Source: an uncultured Parabacteroides sp. (lineage in GTDB: Bacteria; Bacteroidota; Bacteroidia; Bacteroidales; Tannerellaceae). Taken from it: 54,558 nucleotides of DNA. The position numbers and the translations under genes were made by a program. The stretch spans positions 1 to 54,558 of the forward strand of contig CALUZR010000018.1 in the NCBI GenBank assembly GCA_944325335.1. The letters are read 5' to 3'. Positions 1-7,065 of the stretch are shown here, piece after piece; position 1 is the stretch's first letter, and each line of letters opens with the position of its first letter. The notes below the pieces were generated by a model. The model was not told the origin of the DNA. It searched no databases and saw only the letters and a program-made list of their open reading frames with translations.

Positions 1-1311
1 TTGTACTATTGCAACCCCAATCATGTATTTCATCGTTATCGTCAATTCAAAATAAAGAAGAAGTCTGGCGGTTTCCGCCTTATTACGACACCGCGCAATC
101 GAAGTTTCATGGTGCTTCTACAGTCTGTAAATGAGATTTTAAAAGCCATTTACACTCCTTCAGACTATGCCATGGGATTTACAGAAAAGCGATCTGTCGT
201 GACTAACGCCGCTGTTCATAAAGGTCAGAATTATGTGTTCAACATTGACTTAAAAGATTTCTTTCCAAGTGTAGAACAAGGACGGGTGATGAAACGCCTG
301 ACTTTGGAGCCCTTCAACTTTTCGCCCCAAATAGCACTATTGATTTCGGGGCTATGTTCCATGAGGGTTAAACGGGAGCAACCTATAGAAACCAAACGAC
401 ACGATTTGGACAAACAATTCATGTATGTATTGCCACAGGGTGCTCCGACATCACCCATTATTACCAATACGATTTGCGATACGTTAGACCGCAGGTTGGC
501 GGGACTGGCCAAGCGTTTTGGACTACGTTACACCCGATATGCAGATGACATCACATTCAGTTCCATGCATTATGTTTATTCAGAAAATAGCGAGTTCATA
601 AAGGAACTTGTTCGTATTATAAACACTCAGGGCTTTGTTATAAATGAAGCCAAAACGAGATTGCAGAAACTAGGAAGTCGCCAGGAAGTAACTGGTATTA
701 TTGTTAGTGACAAACTGAATGTTACGAAGAAGTATGTTCGTGAAATTAGAAGCTTACTTCATATATGGGATAAGTATGGGTACTCGGCAGCAATGTCTAG
801 ATTCTTTCCAAAGTATAAAGCGGAAAAGGGTCATATAAAGAAAGGTAACCCAGAGCTGACTAATGTGCTCGACGGGAAACTTATGTATTTAAAGATGGTA
901 AAGGGTGACACCGATTCTGTTTATGTAAGGCTTTATACAAAATTTCAGGAACTTGTCAATAGAGATTCTAGTCCGGATAAAACCAATTCTTATGGTATTA
1001 CCTACATTGAGTCTTTTCCTATTCTGGAATTTGAGAAAGATAAAAATACAAATATCACTATCCATCAAGATGGTAATAAACGATATGCTACGTTCAAACT
1101 AGGAGAAACGCATCAGGTTGCATCAATAAATAAGGGTGTGACATCTGATGATGAACAACAAAAAGAGAAGCTAGCTATTTCATGTTGTAAGAATTTTAAG
1201 GGAAAACAATTTTGGCTCATACATTTACTTGATAAAGCGACAGTGTTCAAACCGAAGCCTGTTGACATCGACGAATTGAATAATGATTTAGACTTACTAT
1301 TAGGCATTTGA
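1..1311 (+). CDS. Retron-type reverse transcriptase (5' end probably outside window)
   Basis: This is an RNA-directed DNA polymerase of the retron type. In order it shows the RT0/RT1 region (KKSGG near residue 20), the retron hallmark NAxxH as NAAVH at about 69-73, a QGAPTSP motif at about 146-152, the catalytic YADD at about 180-183, and the VTG motif at about 230-232 that marks the retron RNA-recognition region. About 110 residues with no domain I recognise follow the thumb. Retron RTs normally have some residues before the KKSGG region, and the frame is open at base 1 with a TTG, so the true start is probably upstream, as would be any msr-msd RNA. The next gene begins one base after the stop, so the two are almost certainly cotranscribed. 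The family is usually part of anti-phage defence. The retron assignment is fairly sure; the subtype is not known. Confidence 0.88.
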   Translation: MYYCNPNHVFHRYRQFKIKKKSGGFRLITTPRNRSFMVLLQSVNEILKAIYTPSDYAMGFTEKRSVVTNAAVHKGQNYVFNIDLKDFFPSVEQGRVMKRLTLEPFNFSPQIALLISGLCSMRVKREQPIETKRHDLDKQFMYVLPQGAPTSPIITNTICDTLDRRLAGLAKRFGLRYTRYADDITFSSMHYVYSENSEFIKELVRIINTQGFVINEAKTRLQKLGSRQEVTGIIVSDKLNVTKKYVREIRSLLHIWDKYGYSAAMSRFFPKYKAEKGHIKKGNPELTNVLDGKLMYLKMVKGDTDSVYVRLYTKFQELVNRDSSPDKTNSYGITYIESFPILEFEKDKNTNITIHQDGNKRYATFKLGETHQVASINKGVTSDDEQQKEKLAISCCKNFKGKQFWLIHLLDKATVFKPKPVDIDELNNDLDLLLGI

Positions 1312-1312
1312 T

Positions 1313-2179
1313 ATGGACGATAAGTTAATGTCTACGATAGACAAAATAACAAGATTAACTCAGCAAAATGCCGAGTTTGATATGGAATTGCGAAAGCGAC
1401 TAAATGTAGCTTCCGCAAATTCTGTTTTGTCAGTAGATGAACGTATAAACCAAATTTATGAGTACTGCATTGAAGATGTCATAAAGAAGCAAGCTGAAGA
1501 ATTTTATGCAGACTTCCCTTTACAGTCTATAAAGGATATTCTGATTAGAGATTATATCCGGATGGAGTCATTTAGGAGAAAGGATAATTTCGGAGATTTT
1601 TGTTTGTCACTTTATCAACAGATAGAGTGTATGACTAATAAATTGTGTGAGAATTCTGCATTGTCTGAGATTACATCAAAGATGTGGGGACACCCTGCAT
1701 ATCTAAAAATAGAAAAAGGTAAAGAGCTATCCATATATAGCAGAAATGGTGACTATACAATTGCCAGCCTATTGTTTCCTGGTAATAATAAACAATCAGG
1801 AAATACCAATGCTTTTGAGAAATCAAGAAAGTCATTGCAAACTCAATATGCAATAGACAAGATACGCATAATTGTATATTTTTTTGGTTATAAAGCAATG
1901 ATGAGAAAAAGTGATTATGACTCATTTGTCGAGATTACGTCACTGCTAAATGACATTTATCAATGCCGCAATATGAATCATCGCGGAAACGCTCAAAGCC
2001 AATGGCAAGAGAATACTATTGCCAAAATAATTCCTTTGAAATCACTCTATTTTTTTAAATTTCTCGGGGTATTGGCGCAATATGTTGAGTATATAAAAGA
2101 GGGATGGGGATATATCCCAGAATTAAAAAAATATAGCGATAGTATTGAAAAGCGGAAAATCTCTGCTCCACAACTATAA
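1313..2179 (+). CDS. Unknown 288-aa partner of the retron-type RT
   Basis: I do not recognise this family. The protein looks alpha-helical, with a charged N-terminal half, no signal peptide and no clear membrane segment. Near residues 220-226 it has an RNMNHRG stretch that resembles the RNxxxH signature of HEPN ribonucleases but is one residue shorter (Rx3H rather than Rx4-6H), so HEPN kinship is only a suggestion. It starts one base after the RT stop codon, which implies translational coupling and a joint function. Known retrons pair the RT and its RNA/DNA hybrid with a toxic effector, so an effector or accessory role is the natural inference. Nothing in the sequence proves it. Confidence 0.75.
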   Translation: MDDKLMSTIDKITRLTQQNAEFDMELRKRLNVASANSVLSVDERINQIYEYCIEDVIKKQAEEFYADFPLQSIKDILIRDYIRMESFRRKDNFGDFCLSLYQQIECMTNKLCENSALSEITSKMWGHPAYLKIEKGKELSIYSRNGDYTIASLLFPGNNKQSGNTNAFEKSRKSLQTQYAIDKIRIIVYFFGYKAMMRKSDYDSFVEITSLLNDIYQCRNMNHRGNAQSQWQENTIAKIIPLKSLYFFKFLGVLAQYVEYIKEGWGYIPELKKYSDSIEKRKISAPQL

Positions 2180-2619
2180 GTATTAGGTAAAATGGATTTA
2201 AGAAAACGTTTCAAATAGCTTTTAGATAGGACTTAATTTGTAGAGAAGATGTTACAGTTTCGATCTTCAAATGGTAGGGATTTACAATTCTCCGACAATA
2301 TTAAAGAATGTCATTGTGGTATTATTCCCAATTATAGCCCCTACAGAGGTATGAGGTTTGCCCATGTTTGGAGAGAATTTAACTTGCTGGTAACTTGCAA
2401 AGGTGTCATTTGATATGCATAGTGTATTGAAAATCAAGAGGTACTATTCTGCTTTTAACTTACTAGTAATTTGCGGACAAGTTAAAATAGAGACAGAAAG
2501 CTGTTCGTATTGTATAGTATCGCATCCTCACTTCATGTGGCACAATATACAACCAACCCCAGTATCACCGTATAAACAAACAAAAATATCACTAAGACTT
2601 TCATCCAGAAATCAGAGAA
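2180..2619. other. Intergenic stretch without a supported gene
   Basis: About 440 bases after the RT partner gene hold no convincing coding region. A 79-codon plus-strand frame at 2403-2642 has no recognisable protein features and is not called. The only structure seen is a pair of 21-base near-identical copies at 2378-2398 and 2454-2474, listed separately. The stretch ends at the debris of a disrupted minus-strand gene, so it may be the scar of a mobile-element rearrangement. Confidence 0.5.
2378..2474. repeat. Pair of 21-bp direct repeats
   Basis: TTTAACTTGCTGGTAACTTGC at 2378-2398 recurs with three changes at 2454-2474, 76 bases apart. The first copy itself contains AACTTGC twice at 11-base spacing. 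The 3' part (GTAAnTTGC) is close to, but one T short of, the GTAnnTTTGC core used by CTnDOT-type integrases and to the host -7 promoter box. Integrase arm sites, a target-site remnant or a regulatory iteron are all possible. Confidence 0.4.
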
Positions 2620-2847
2620 TCAAATGCCTTCATTATGTCTGAGGATTTTGCGTATATTGGATTCATGCTCCGTTAACAATTTCGTCTGTTCGGAACGGTG
2701 ATTTTCCAATATGTTTTTCCATGTCTCAATGGCTTGGTTTAAGAGTTGTTGAAACTGGGCAAGGTGTTCGGATTTTATAGTTGCCTTGAACTGTATGTTT
2801 TGTTCGGCTTTTACAATAGCATTGCAAATGCCATTATAGCTTTTACC
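2620..2847 (-). pseudogene. Orphan 3' fragment of a coiled-coil protein
   Basis: On the minus strand, in a frame shifted from the AlbA_2 fragment it overlaps, there is an uninterrupted 75-codon frame ending at 2620. It encodes a Gln/Glu/Lys-rich helical segment (KAEQNIQFKATIK, then QFQQLLNQAIETWKN and LLTEHESNIRKIL) typical of a coiled-coil C-terminus. It has no start codon of its own in a sensible position. The likeliest reading is that a deletion or recombination joined the beginning of the AlbA_2 gene to the end of an unrelated gene. I cannot name the parent protein. Confidence 0.4.
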
Positions 2848-3296
2848 TCATCCTCTGTACAATGATAATCTCCTTCAAAATTTCTTTTGAAAGACCCGTT
2901 CATCATATTTCCATTAATATATATGGGTCGTTGCCTGTAATCTGCTTGCGGTACATGGATACATAAAAGAGACCCACCGTCATACGCTATGATTTCCACG
3001 TCTTTGTCTGTAAGAATATTGCGGTTTACCTTGTTGCTGTTCAGGATATCAAAAAACTCTTTTTTCATTTTCTGTGGATTCGCAACACCTGTGAACTCGA
3101 ACCTCTTTTCGGGTTCCGCTTCCAACAAATGTTCACTTATCCCCAACAAAATGGTTCCACCAATGGTGTTTGCGAAAGAAGAATATGTCTCCCAAACAGA
3201 CTTTGGTAGTTGCCCTCCCGCCTTTTTGCATTCAAGCGTAAGACGCTCCCCCATTTCCAATACTATTTTTATATCTGTTGCATCCATACCGTCCAT
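2811..3296 (-). pseudogene. Truncated AlbA_2 (Schlafen-like) domain gene
   Basis: The 161 residues match the N-terminal AlbA_2 domain of the ATP-binding regulator/helicase-like family: E-x-KKA near residue 24, then NTIGGTILLGISE, and a late GSFKRNFEGDYHCTEDEVKA segment that usually leads into a GHKL-type ATPase domain. Here the frame ends about a dozen residues later, whereas full-length relatives run to roughly 450-500 residues; an intact relative lies at 52580-54022 in this window. The reading frame collides with a foreign coiled-coil tail in another frame. Possible -7 boxes (CAAAnnTA on the plus strand) occur at 3321-3328 and 3331-3338. It is most likely a non-functional remnant, though a stand-alone short AlbA_2 protein cannot be excluded. 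Confidence 0.65.
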
Positions 3297-3493
3297 TCAA
3301 ATATCTAATAATGAAGAAGACAAAAGTAATCAAATTTATTGACATAACGTCCTAATTCTGAATAAAAATTGCAATTAATAAGTGCCCCTATTCAAAAACA
3401 AGTTCATGAGGAATAAACTATCTTCTTTATCCATCATTAATTTTCAAACTCATCTTTCACCCAAAAACTAACCACCTATCTATCTGCCCATTC

Positions 3494-4768
3494 CTATGAA
3501 TCGTCTATCTTTTCAATGGGCACCACCTCATATACATTCCCATAACGCAGATGGAGGCGGGGAACGCCGAGGTTGGCCAGCATGAGCGTGAAGTTCCGGA
3601 GCTTCATACCGAGCATGGCCGCCGGGTATTTTTCCTTTACGCGACGGAATATTTCGGCCGAAGTGAGACGTTCGCAGGGTTCAGCTTTCCGAGCCGGGCG
3701 GAACAGGGTGTGGAACAGTTCCTCTTCGGCGGTTTGTTTGTAGAATGCGGTGTTGCTTCGTTGGATTTCAAACTCTTCTTCTGTCGTAAACCAATAACGT
3801 TCGCCCGCCTCCAGTTCGGCTTTGAGTTGCGCGTAAAGCTGATCATGGTCGATGGGCGAAGCATCGATCTTGTGCGTCAGTTCTACACAAAGGAAACGCC
3901 GGCTTCCGGTCGGGTCGCTCAGCAAATCCTTTCGGTTGGAGGTTGCGATGAACGAGGCAATGCGGGGCAACGGACGGAAATTCTTTTGATACGCTTTGCG
4001 GATGCGAAGTTCAGCCATTTGCATTAAGTTCTTGAGCAACGCCATCTTGCGGGGCGTGATTTGGTCGAACTCATCCAAATTGATCAAGCCAAAGAGGGCC
4101 AACTTTTGCTCCGTCTGCCCCGGCGCGCTTAGGTCCACACTATCCGTATAATAGGCTTGCAGACAATCCGGTAGGAGCATTTTGCAAAACGTAGACTTGT
4201 GCATTCCTTGCGTGCGACTCACCAACACCGGCGCGACGCTATTCGCATGCCATTTGTCCAGCCCCATCCAACCCGCCGCCATGGCCCGCATCCAGCGATG
4301 AAAGCCTTTCACCCACAAATCGTTGTCCGAGACACGACGCGCCAACGGTGTAACCCGATCTACCCCATCCCACGCTGGAAGTGCCGACATGTAATGCCGA
4401 ATCGGATGATAATCGGGCACTTGGTCGGAATGGACGAAGCGGGAAATATCGCGATCCCAACACGCAATCCCCGCTTGCTGTGCCGCCTGGCAAAAACTAT
4501 TCAAATCACGCGGAGTAACCGGACGAAAAGATTCCGTTTCTTCCTGTACTTTCCGAAACTCCGTCGTTTCGGTCAAAAGATTAAAGCGGAAATGATAACG
4601 GCTCCGAAGGAAATCCCCCATTTCCTGCAACATATCCAAAGGCACCTGCGCCGCCGGTTTCGTCTTCGGTGGTAAAGCCCGTTCTTTCTTTCGAAGAAAA
4701 GAGAAAAACCGAGCGATGCGTTCTTTTTGTTTTTGTAGCCAGAGGCTGATTCGTTGTAAAAATCTCAT
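3494..4768 (-). CDS. VirE/DUF3874-family P-loop ATPase
   Basis: The protein belongs to the VirE/VapE-like group of primase-helicase-type ATPases common in Bacteroidetes. After a basic N-terminus (about 1-40) comes the YHPIRHYMSALPAWDGVDR segment typical of the family (about 120-138), a variant P-loop RTQGMHKST at about 185-193, a Walker B LINLDEFD at about 228-235, and a TSNRKDLLSDPTGSRRF sensor/arginine region at about 278-294. The C-terminal part matches the DUF3874 tail. The P-loop lacks the usual Gly before Lys, having His there, which is common in this branch. It is divergent from the HU-like gene at 5058, with both promoters in the shared 289-bp gap; this pairing recurs near Bacteroidales polysaccharide loci. 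Its cellular role is not established. Confidence 0.8.
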   Translation of the reverse strand: MRFLQRISLWLQKQKERIARFFSFLRKKERALPPKTKPAAQVPLDMLQEMGDFLRSRYHFRFNLLTETTEFRKVQEETESFRPVTPRDLNSFCQAAQQAGIACWDRDISRFVHSDQVPDYHPIRHYMSALPAWDGVDRVTPLARRVSDNDLWVKGFHRWMRAMAAGWMGLDKWHANSVAPVLVSRTQGMHKSTFCKMLLPDCLQAYYTDSVDLSAPGQTEQKLALFGLINLDEFDQITPRKMALLKNLMQMAELRIRKAYQKNFRPLPRIASFIATSNRKDLLSDPTGSRRFLCVELTHKIDASPIDHDQLYAQLKAELEAGERYWFTTEEEFEIQRSNTAFYKQTAEEELFHTLFRPARKAEPCERLTSAEIFRRVKEKYPAAMLGMKLRNFTLMLANLGVPRLHLRYGNVYEVVPIEKIDDS

Positions 4769-4799
4769 GCGAAAACTATTTTTAAAAATTATTTTCCGG

Positions 4800-4832
4800 C
4801 AAAAATAATATAGCGAATCGCCTTATTCCAAA
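4800..4832 (-). promoter_or_regulatory. Promoter of the VirE-like gene
   Basis: On the minus strand a -7 box TATTTTTG (4800-4807) is preceded at 21 bases by TTTG (4829-4832), fitting the Bacteroidetes TTTG-N19-21-TAnnTTTG pattern. It lies about 30 bases upstream of the start at 4768. Confidence 0.5.
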
Positions 4833-4875
4833 CAATTTAGCCAGAAAACAAGCTATCCATTTCCTCGGGCAAACT

Positions 4876-4906
4876 TTTGCTTTCTCCCGGCAAATTCATA
4901 TCTTTG
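4876..4906 (+). promoter_or_regulatory. Promoter of the HU-like gene
   Basis: TTTG at 4876-4879 and TATCTTTG at 4899-4906 are separated by 19 bases, a full match to the Bacteroidetes promoter pattern. The implied transcript has a leader of about 145 nt before the ATG at 5058, and the inverted repeat at 4924-5005 lies inside that leader. Confidence 0.55.
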
Positions 4907-4923
4907 TAGCGAACAACTAATCA

Positions 4924-5005
4924 ATTCACTATGCTGGATTAATTAATTTACATTTGTGGCTTGTATAATTCATTTCTGTGACGCGATTAATCCACTATAG
5001 TGAAT
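4924..5005. repeat. 20-bp inverted repeat in the HU-like leader
   Basis: ATTCACTATGCTGGATTAAT (4924-4943) and ATTAATCCACTATAGTGAAT (4986-5005) are inverted copies matching at 18 of 20 positions with a 42-base spacer. The spacer itself contains a -7-like TACATTTG at 4949-4956. In RNA this would be a long hairpin in the leader; in DNA it could be a dimeric operator for the adjacent DNA-binding protein, or a tiny invertible segment. Confidence 0.6.
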
Positions 5006-5057
5006 CAAACAAGATATAAGGGATAAAAGATTAAGATATACTTAAAAAGGAACGAAT

Positions 5058-5675
5058 ATGCCGGTAAATTATGACTTCTATGAGAACCCGAAGCTGCCCG
5101 GAAGCACGAAAAGGACGCGTTATCATGCCCGTGTGATTACGAAAGGGACGGTGTCGAGCGAGCAATTGGCGGAGGAAATCCATGAGCGGTGTAGCCTTTC
5201 GACGGCCGATGTAGCGGCTGCCCTGCTGGCTTTATCGCAAATCACGGCCGAAAAGCTAAAGGATGGCTACAATGTGCATATCGAAGGAATTGGCCATTTG
5301 CAATTGACATTGCAATGCCCGCCCATCCAATCGCCCAAAGAGATACGGGCCGAATCGATTCATTTCAAATCGATTGCATTTCGTCCATCCGCTTCGTTGA
5401 AGCGAAAATTGCAAGCCACTCGCTTCGTGCGGCAAGAAGAAAAATCGCATTCAAAGCTCCGGGCGGAAGAAGAGATCGACCAGCGGGTGGCCGATTATTT
5501 CCAAAAGCACGAGACATTGACCCGCGCACAATTCCAATCGCTCTGCGGATTGACTTACACCACCGCCGTCCGCCATTTGAAACGATTGCGCGAAGCCGGA
5601 AAAATCATCAATATCGCCTCGCCCCGCCATCCGCTTTATCGGAGAGGTGACGATTCACAGGAATCAGCTGGATAA
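5058..5675 (+). CDS. HU-like DNA-binding protein with C-terminal winged helix
   Basis: Residues about 1-125 match the HU/IHF-like fold of the Bacteroidetes histone-like protein family: VNYDFYENPKLPG start, a helical dimer region (EQLAEEIHERCSLSTADV), and the GYNVHIEGIGHLQL beta-arm entry. Residues about 140-200 form a second domain that looks like a winged helix (YFQKHETLTRAQFQSLCGL, then TTAVRHLKRLREAGKI). The combination gives a 205-residue protein, more than twice a plain HU. It is divergent from the VirE-like ATPase and just upstream of an ordinary HU gene in convergent orientation. A role as a local DNA-architecture or regulatory protein is inferred; the target is unknown, but the inverted repeat in its own leader is a candidate. 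Confidence 0.8.
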   Translation: MPVNYDFYENPKLPGSTKRTRYHARVITKGTVSSEQLAEEIHERCSLSTADVAAALLALSQITAEKLKDGYNVHIEGIGHLQLTLQCPPIQSPKEIRAESIHFKSIAFRPSASLKRKLQATRFVRQEEKSHSKLRAEEEIDQRVADYFQKHETLTRAQFQSLCGLTYTTAVRHLKRLREAGKIINIASPRHPLYRRGDDSQESAG

Positions 5676-5678
5676 TAA

Positions 5679-5696
5679 CACCTTATTTAAAAGGTG
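5679..5696 (+). terminator. Short hairpin after the HU-like gene
   Basis: CACCTT (5679-5684) pairs with AAGGTG (5691-5696) around a six-base loop, just after the HU-like stop codon. There is no U-tract, so it is a weak terminator at best. Confidence 0.3.
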
Positions 5697-5721
5697 AAAG
5701 ATAAATTTGGAAATAAGAATA

Positions 5722-5819
5722 GGGAATAAAAACACAGAGACACCGAAACACAACGTCTTGATTCTTTTGATTTGCGGAACCAATCCCCTGTGATTCTGTG
5801 CCTCCGTGTTTAATTCCCC
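5722..5819. terminator. Long imperfect palindrome between convergent genes
   Basis: AAACACAGAGACACCGAAACAC at about 5730-5751 and GTGATTCTGTGCCTCCGTGTTT at 5790-5811 are imperfect inverted copies, and the GGGAAT/ATTCCC flanks extend the pairing to 5722-5819. It sits between the convergent HU-like and HU genes, so it may end transcription both ways. The CACAGAG-type sequence also resembles dispersed intergenic repeats of many bacteria. Confidence 0.4.
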
Positions 5820-5823
5820 GTGT

Positions 5824-6096
5824 TTACTTTACGGCATCTGCCAGTTCAGCACCGGGTTTGAACTTGGCCACCTTGCGGGCAGCGATTTCGATGGGTTCTT
5901 TCGTACGTGGATTCAATCCCGTGCGGGCTGGCTTTTCGGTTACCGAGAAGGTACCAAACCCTAAAAGTGTGAGCTTGTCGCCAGCCTTCAATACCTCTGT
6001 TACCGTTTCGCAAAAAGCATCCACCGCCTTTTTTGCATCGGCTTTTGTCAAGCCGGACTTTTCAGCCACCGAGCTGATGAAATCAGATTTGTTCAT
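5824..6096 (-). CDS. hup: HU family histone-like DNA-binding protein
   Basis: At 90 residues this is a standard HU protein. It has the N-terminal helical dimerisation region (MNKSDFISSVAEKSGLTKADA), the GDKLTLLGFGTFSV core, and the DNA-binding arm with RTGLNPRTKEPIEI. HU bends and compacts DNA as a dimer and supports replication, recombination and transcription. It is monocistronic: a good promoter lies upstream and a palindromic terminator region lies downstream, facing the convergent HU-like gene. The assignment is certain at family level; the gene name is generic because Bacteroidales carry several HU paralogues. Confidence 0.95.
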   Translation of the reverse strand: MNKSDFISSVAEKSGLTKADAKKAVDAFCETVTEVLKAGDKLTLLGFGTFSVTEKPARTGLNPRTKEPIEIAARKVAKFKPGAELADAVK

Positions 6097-6160
6097 GACT
6101 CAATTGTATTATTGTGTGAAACATTTGTTTGCTTTTCAGCTCTTTATTTCAAATCGTGCC

Positions 6161-6191
6161 CAAATGTAGCTCTATTTTGAGATACGGCAAA
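6161..6191 (-). promoter_or_regulatory. Promoter of hup
   Basis: Minus strand TTTG (6188-6191) and TACATTTG (6161-6168) are 19 bases apart, a full Bacteroidetes promoter match, about 65 bases upstream of the HU start. Confidence 0.55.
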
Positions 6192-6279
6192 GAAAAAGGG
6201 CGTTTTTTTCTTGAAATACACTATGTTTTTAGTTTTGACATGCATTCATTGACACAAAGAGACACAAATAGAGGCTCGT

Positions 6280-6313
6280 TTTGCGGGATAATTCCAAAAT
6301 ATATTTACCTTTG
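6280..6313 (+). promoter_or_regulatory. Promoter of the rhomboid operon
   Basis: TTTG at 6280-6283 and TACCTTTG at 6306-6313 are 22 bases apart. The element sits 33 bases before the first rhomboid start at 6346 and likely drives the three-gene operon to 9049. Confidence 0.5.
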
Positions 6314-6345
6314 CCGGGTAAAAAGTAAAAACAAAAGTAGAACGT

Positions 6346-7065
6346 ATGATAAATCAAAACGGAGGCGGATTCTTGGACAGAATCCCGGTGGTAACGAAGA
6401 ACCTTATTATTATTAACGTATTGGTGTGGGTCGCCAGCCTGGTGCTTCCGCGCGTGGGTGTTGATTTGACGAGTTGGTTGGGGTTGCATTTCCCCGGAGC
6501 GAAAGACTTCTACGCGTTCCAGTTCGTGACGTACATGTTTATGCACGATACGCATTCGTTCGCCCATGTGTTCTTCAATATGTTTGCCGTCTATATGTTC
6601 GGCCGCGTCTTGGAGCAAGTGTGGGGACCGAAGCGCTTTTTGATATTTTATATGGTGACAGGTATCGGTGCCGGTCTGGTGCAAGAGTTGACGTGGATGT
6701 ACGACCTTCGCTCGGTAATTGCCGCACCCCAAGAACTAATCAACATCGGAGGCGGGCAAATCCTTGAGAAGCCAGACTTCTACAACTTGTTTGTGACAGT
6801 AGGCGCTTCGGGAGCGGTCTTCGGCATTTTGCTGGCTTTCGGGATGCTTTTCCCCAACGTACCTTTGTATATTATGTTTGTGCCGATACCCATCAAGGCA
6901 AAATACTTTGTGATTTTCTACGGATTGGCGGAGCTGACACTGGGCGTAGCGAACTTCAGCGGCGATAGTGTGGCGCACTTTGCGCACTTGGGCGGTATGC
7001 TCTTCGGCTTTTTCATGATTCAATATTGGCGGAAGAAAGGAGTAGGCAATGGGTTTTATTTCTGA
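6346..7065 (+). CDS. Rhomboid family intramembrane serine protease
   Basis: This 239-residue membrane protein is a rhomboid protease, which cuts transmembrane helices within the bilayer. It has about six hydrophobic segments. The catalytic serine is in GASGAVFG (about S155) and the catalytic histidine in HFAHLGG (about H214), both in the usual places. The HDTHSFAHVFFNMFAVYMFG stretch at about 67-86 is the HxxxN region that shapes the oxyanion site. The second rhomboid overlaps its end by 17 bases, so the two are translationally coupled. Substrates are unknown. Confidence 0.92.
   Translation: MINQNGGGFLDRIPVVTKNLIIINVLVWVASLVLPRVGVDLTSWLGLHFPGAKDFYAFQFVTYMFMHDTHSFAHVFFNMFAVYMFGRVLEQVWGPKRFLIFYMVTGIGAGLVQELTWMYDLRSVIAAPQELINIGGGQILEKPDFYNLFVTVGASGAVFGILLAFGMLFPNVPLYIMFVPIPIKAKYFVIFYGLAELTLGVANFSGDSVAHFAHLGGMLFGFFMIQYWRKKGVGNGFYF

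Noticed and set aside
1972..1992. Canonical HEPN active site in the RT partner
   Set aside because: The spacing is Rx3H instead of Rx4-6H, so it is mentioned only as a resemblance.
2403..2642. 79-codon plus-strand frame
   Set aside because: No recognisable motif or start context, and it crosses a direct repeat and the end of gene debris.
4924..5005. Phase-variable invertible promoter flanked by inverted repeats
   Set aside because: The spacer is only 42 bases, much shorter than known Bacteroides invertible promoters, and no recombinase is adjacent. Kept as an inverted repeat only.
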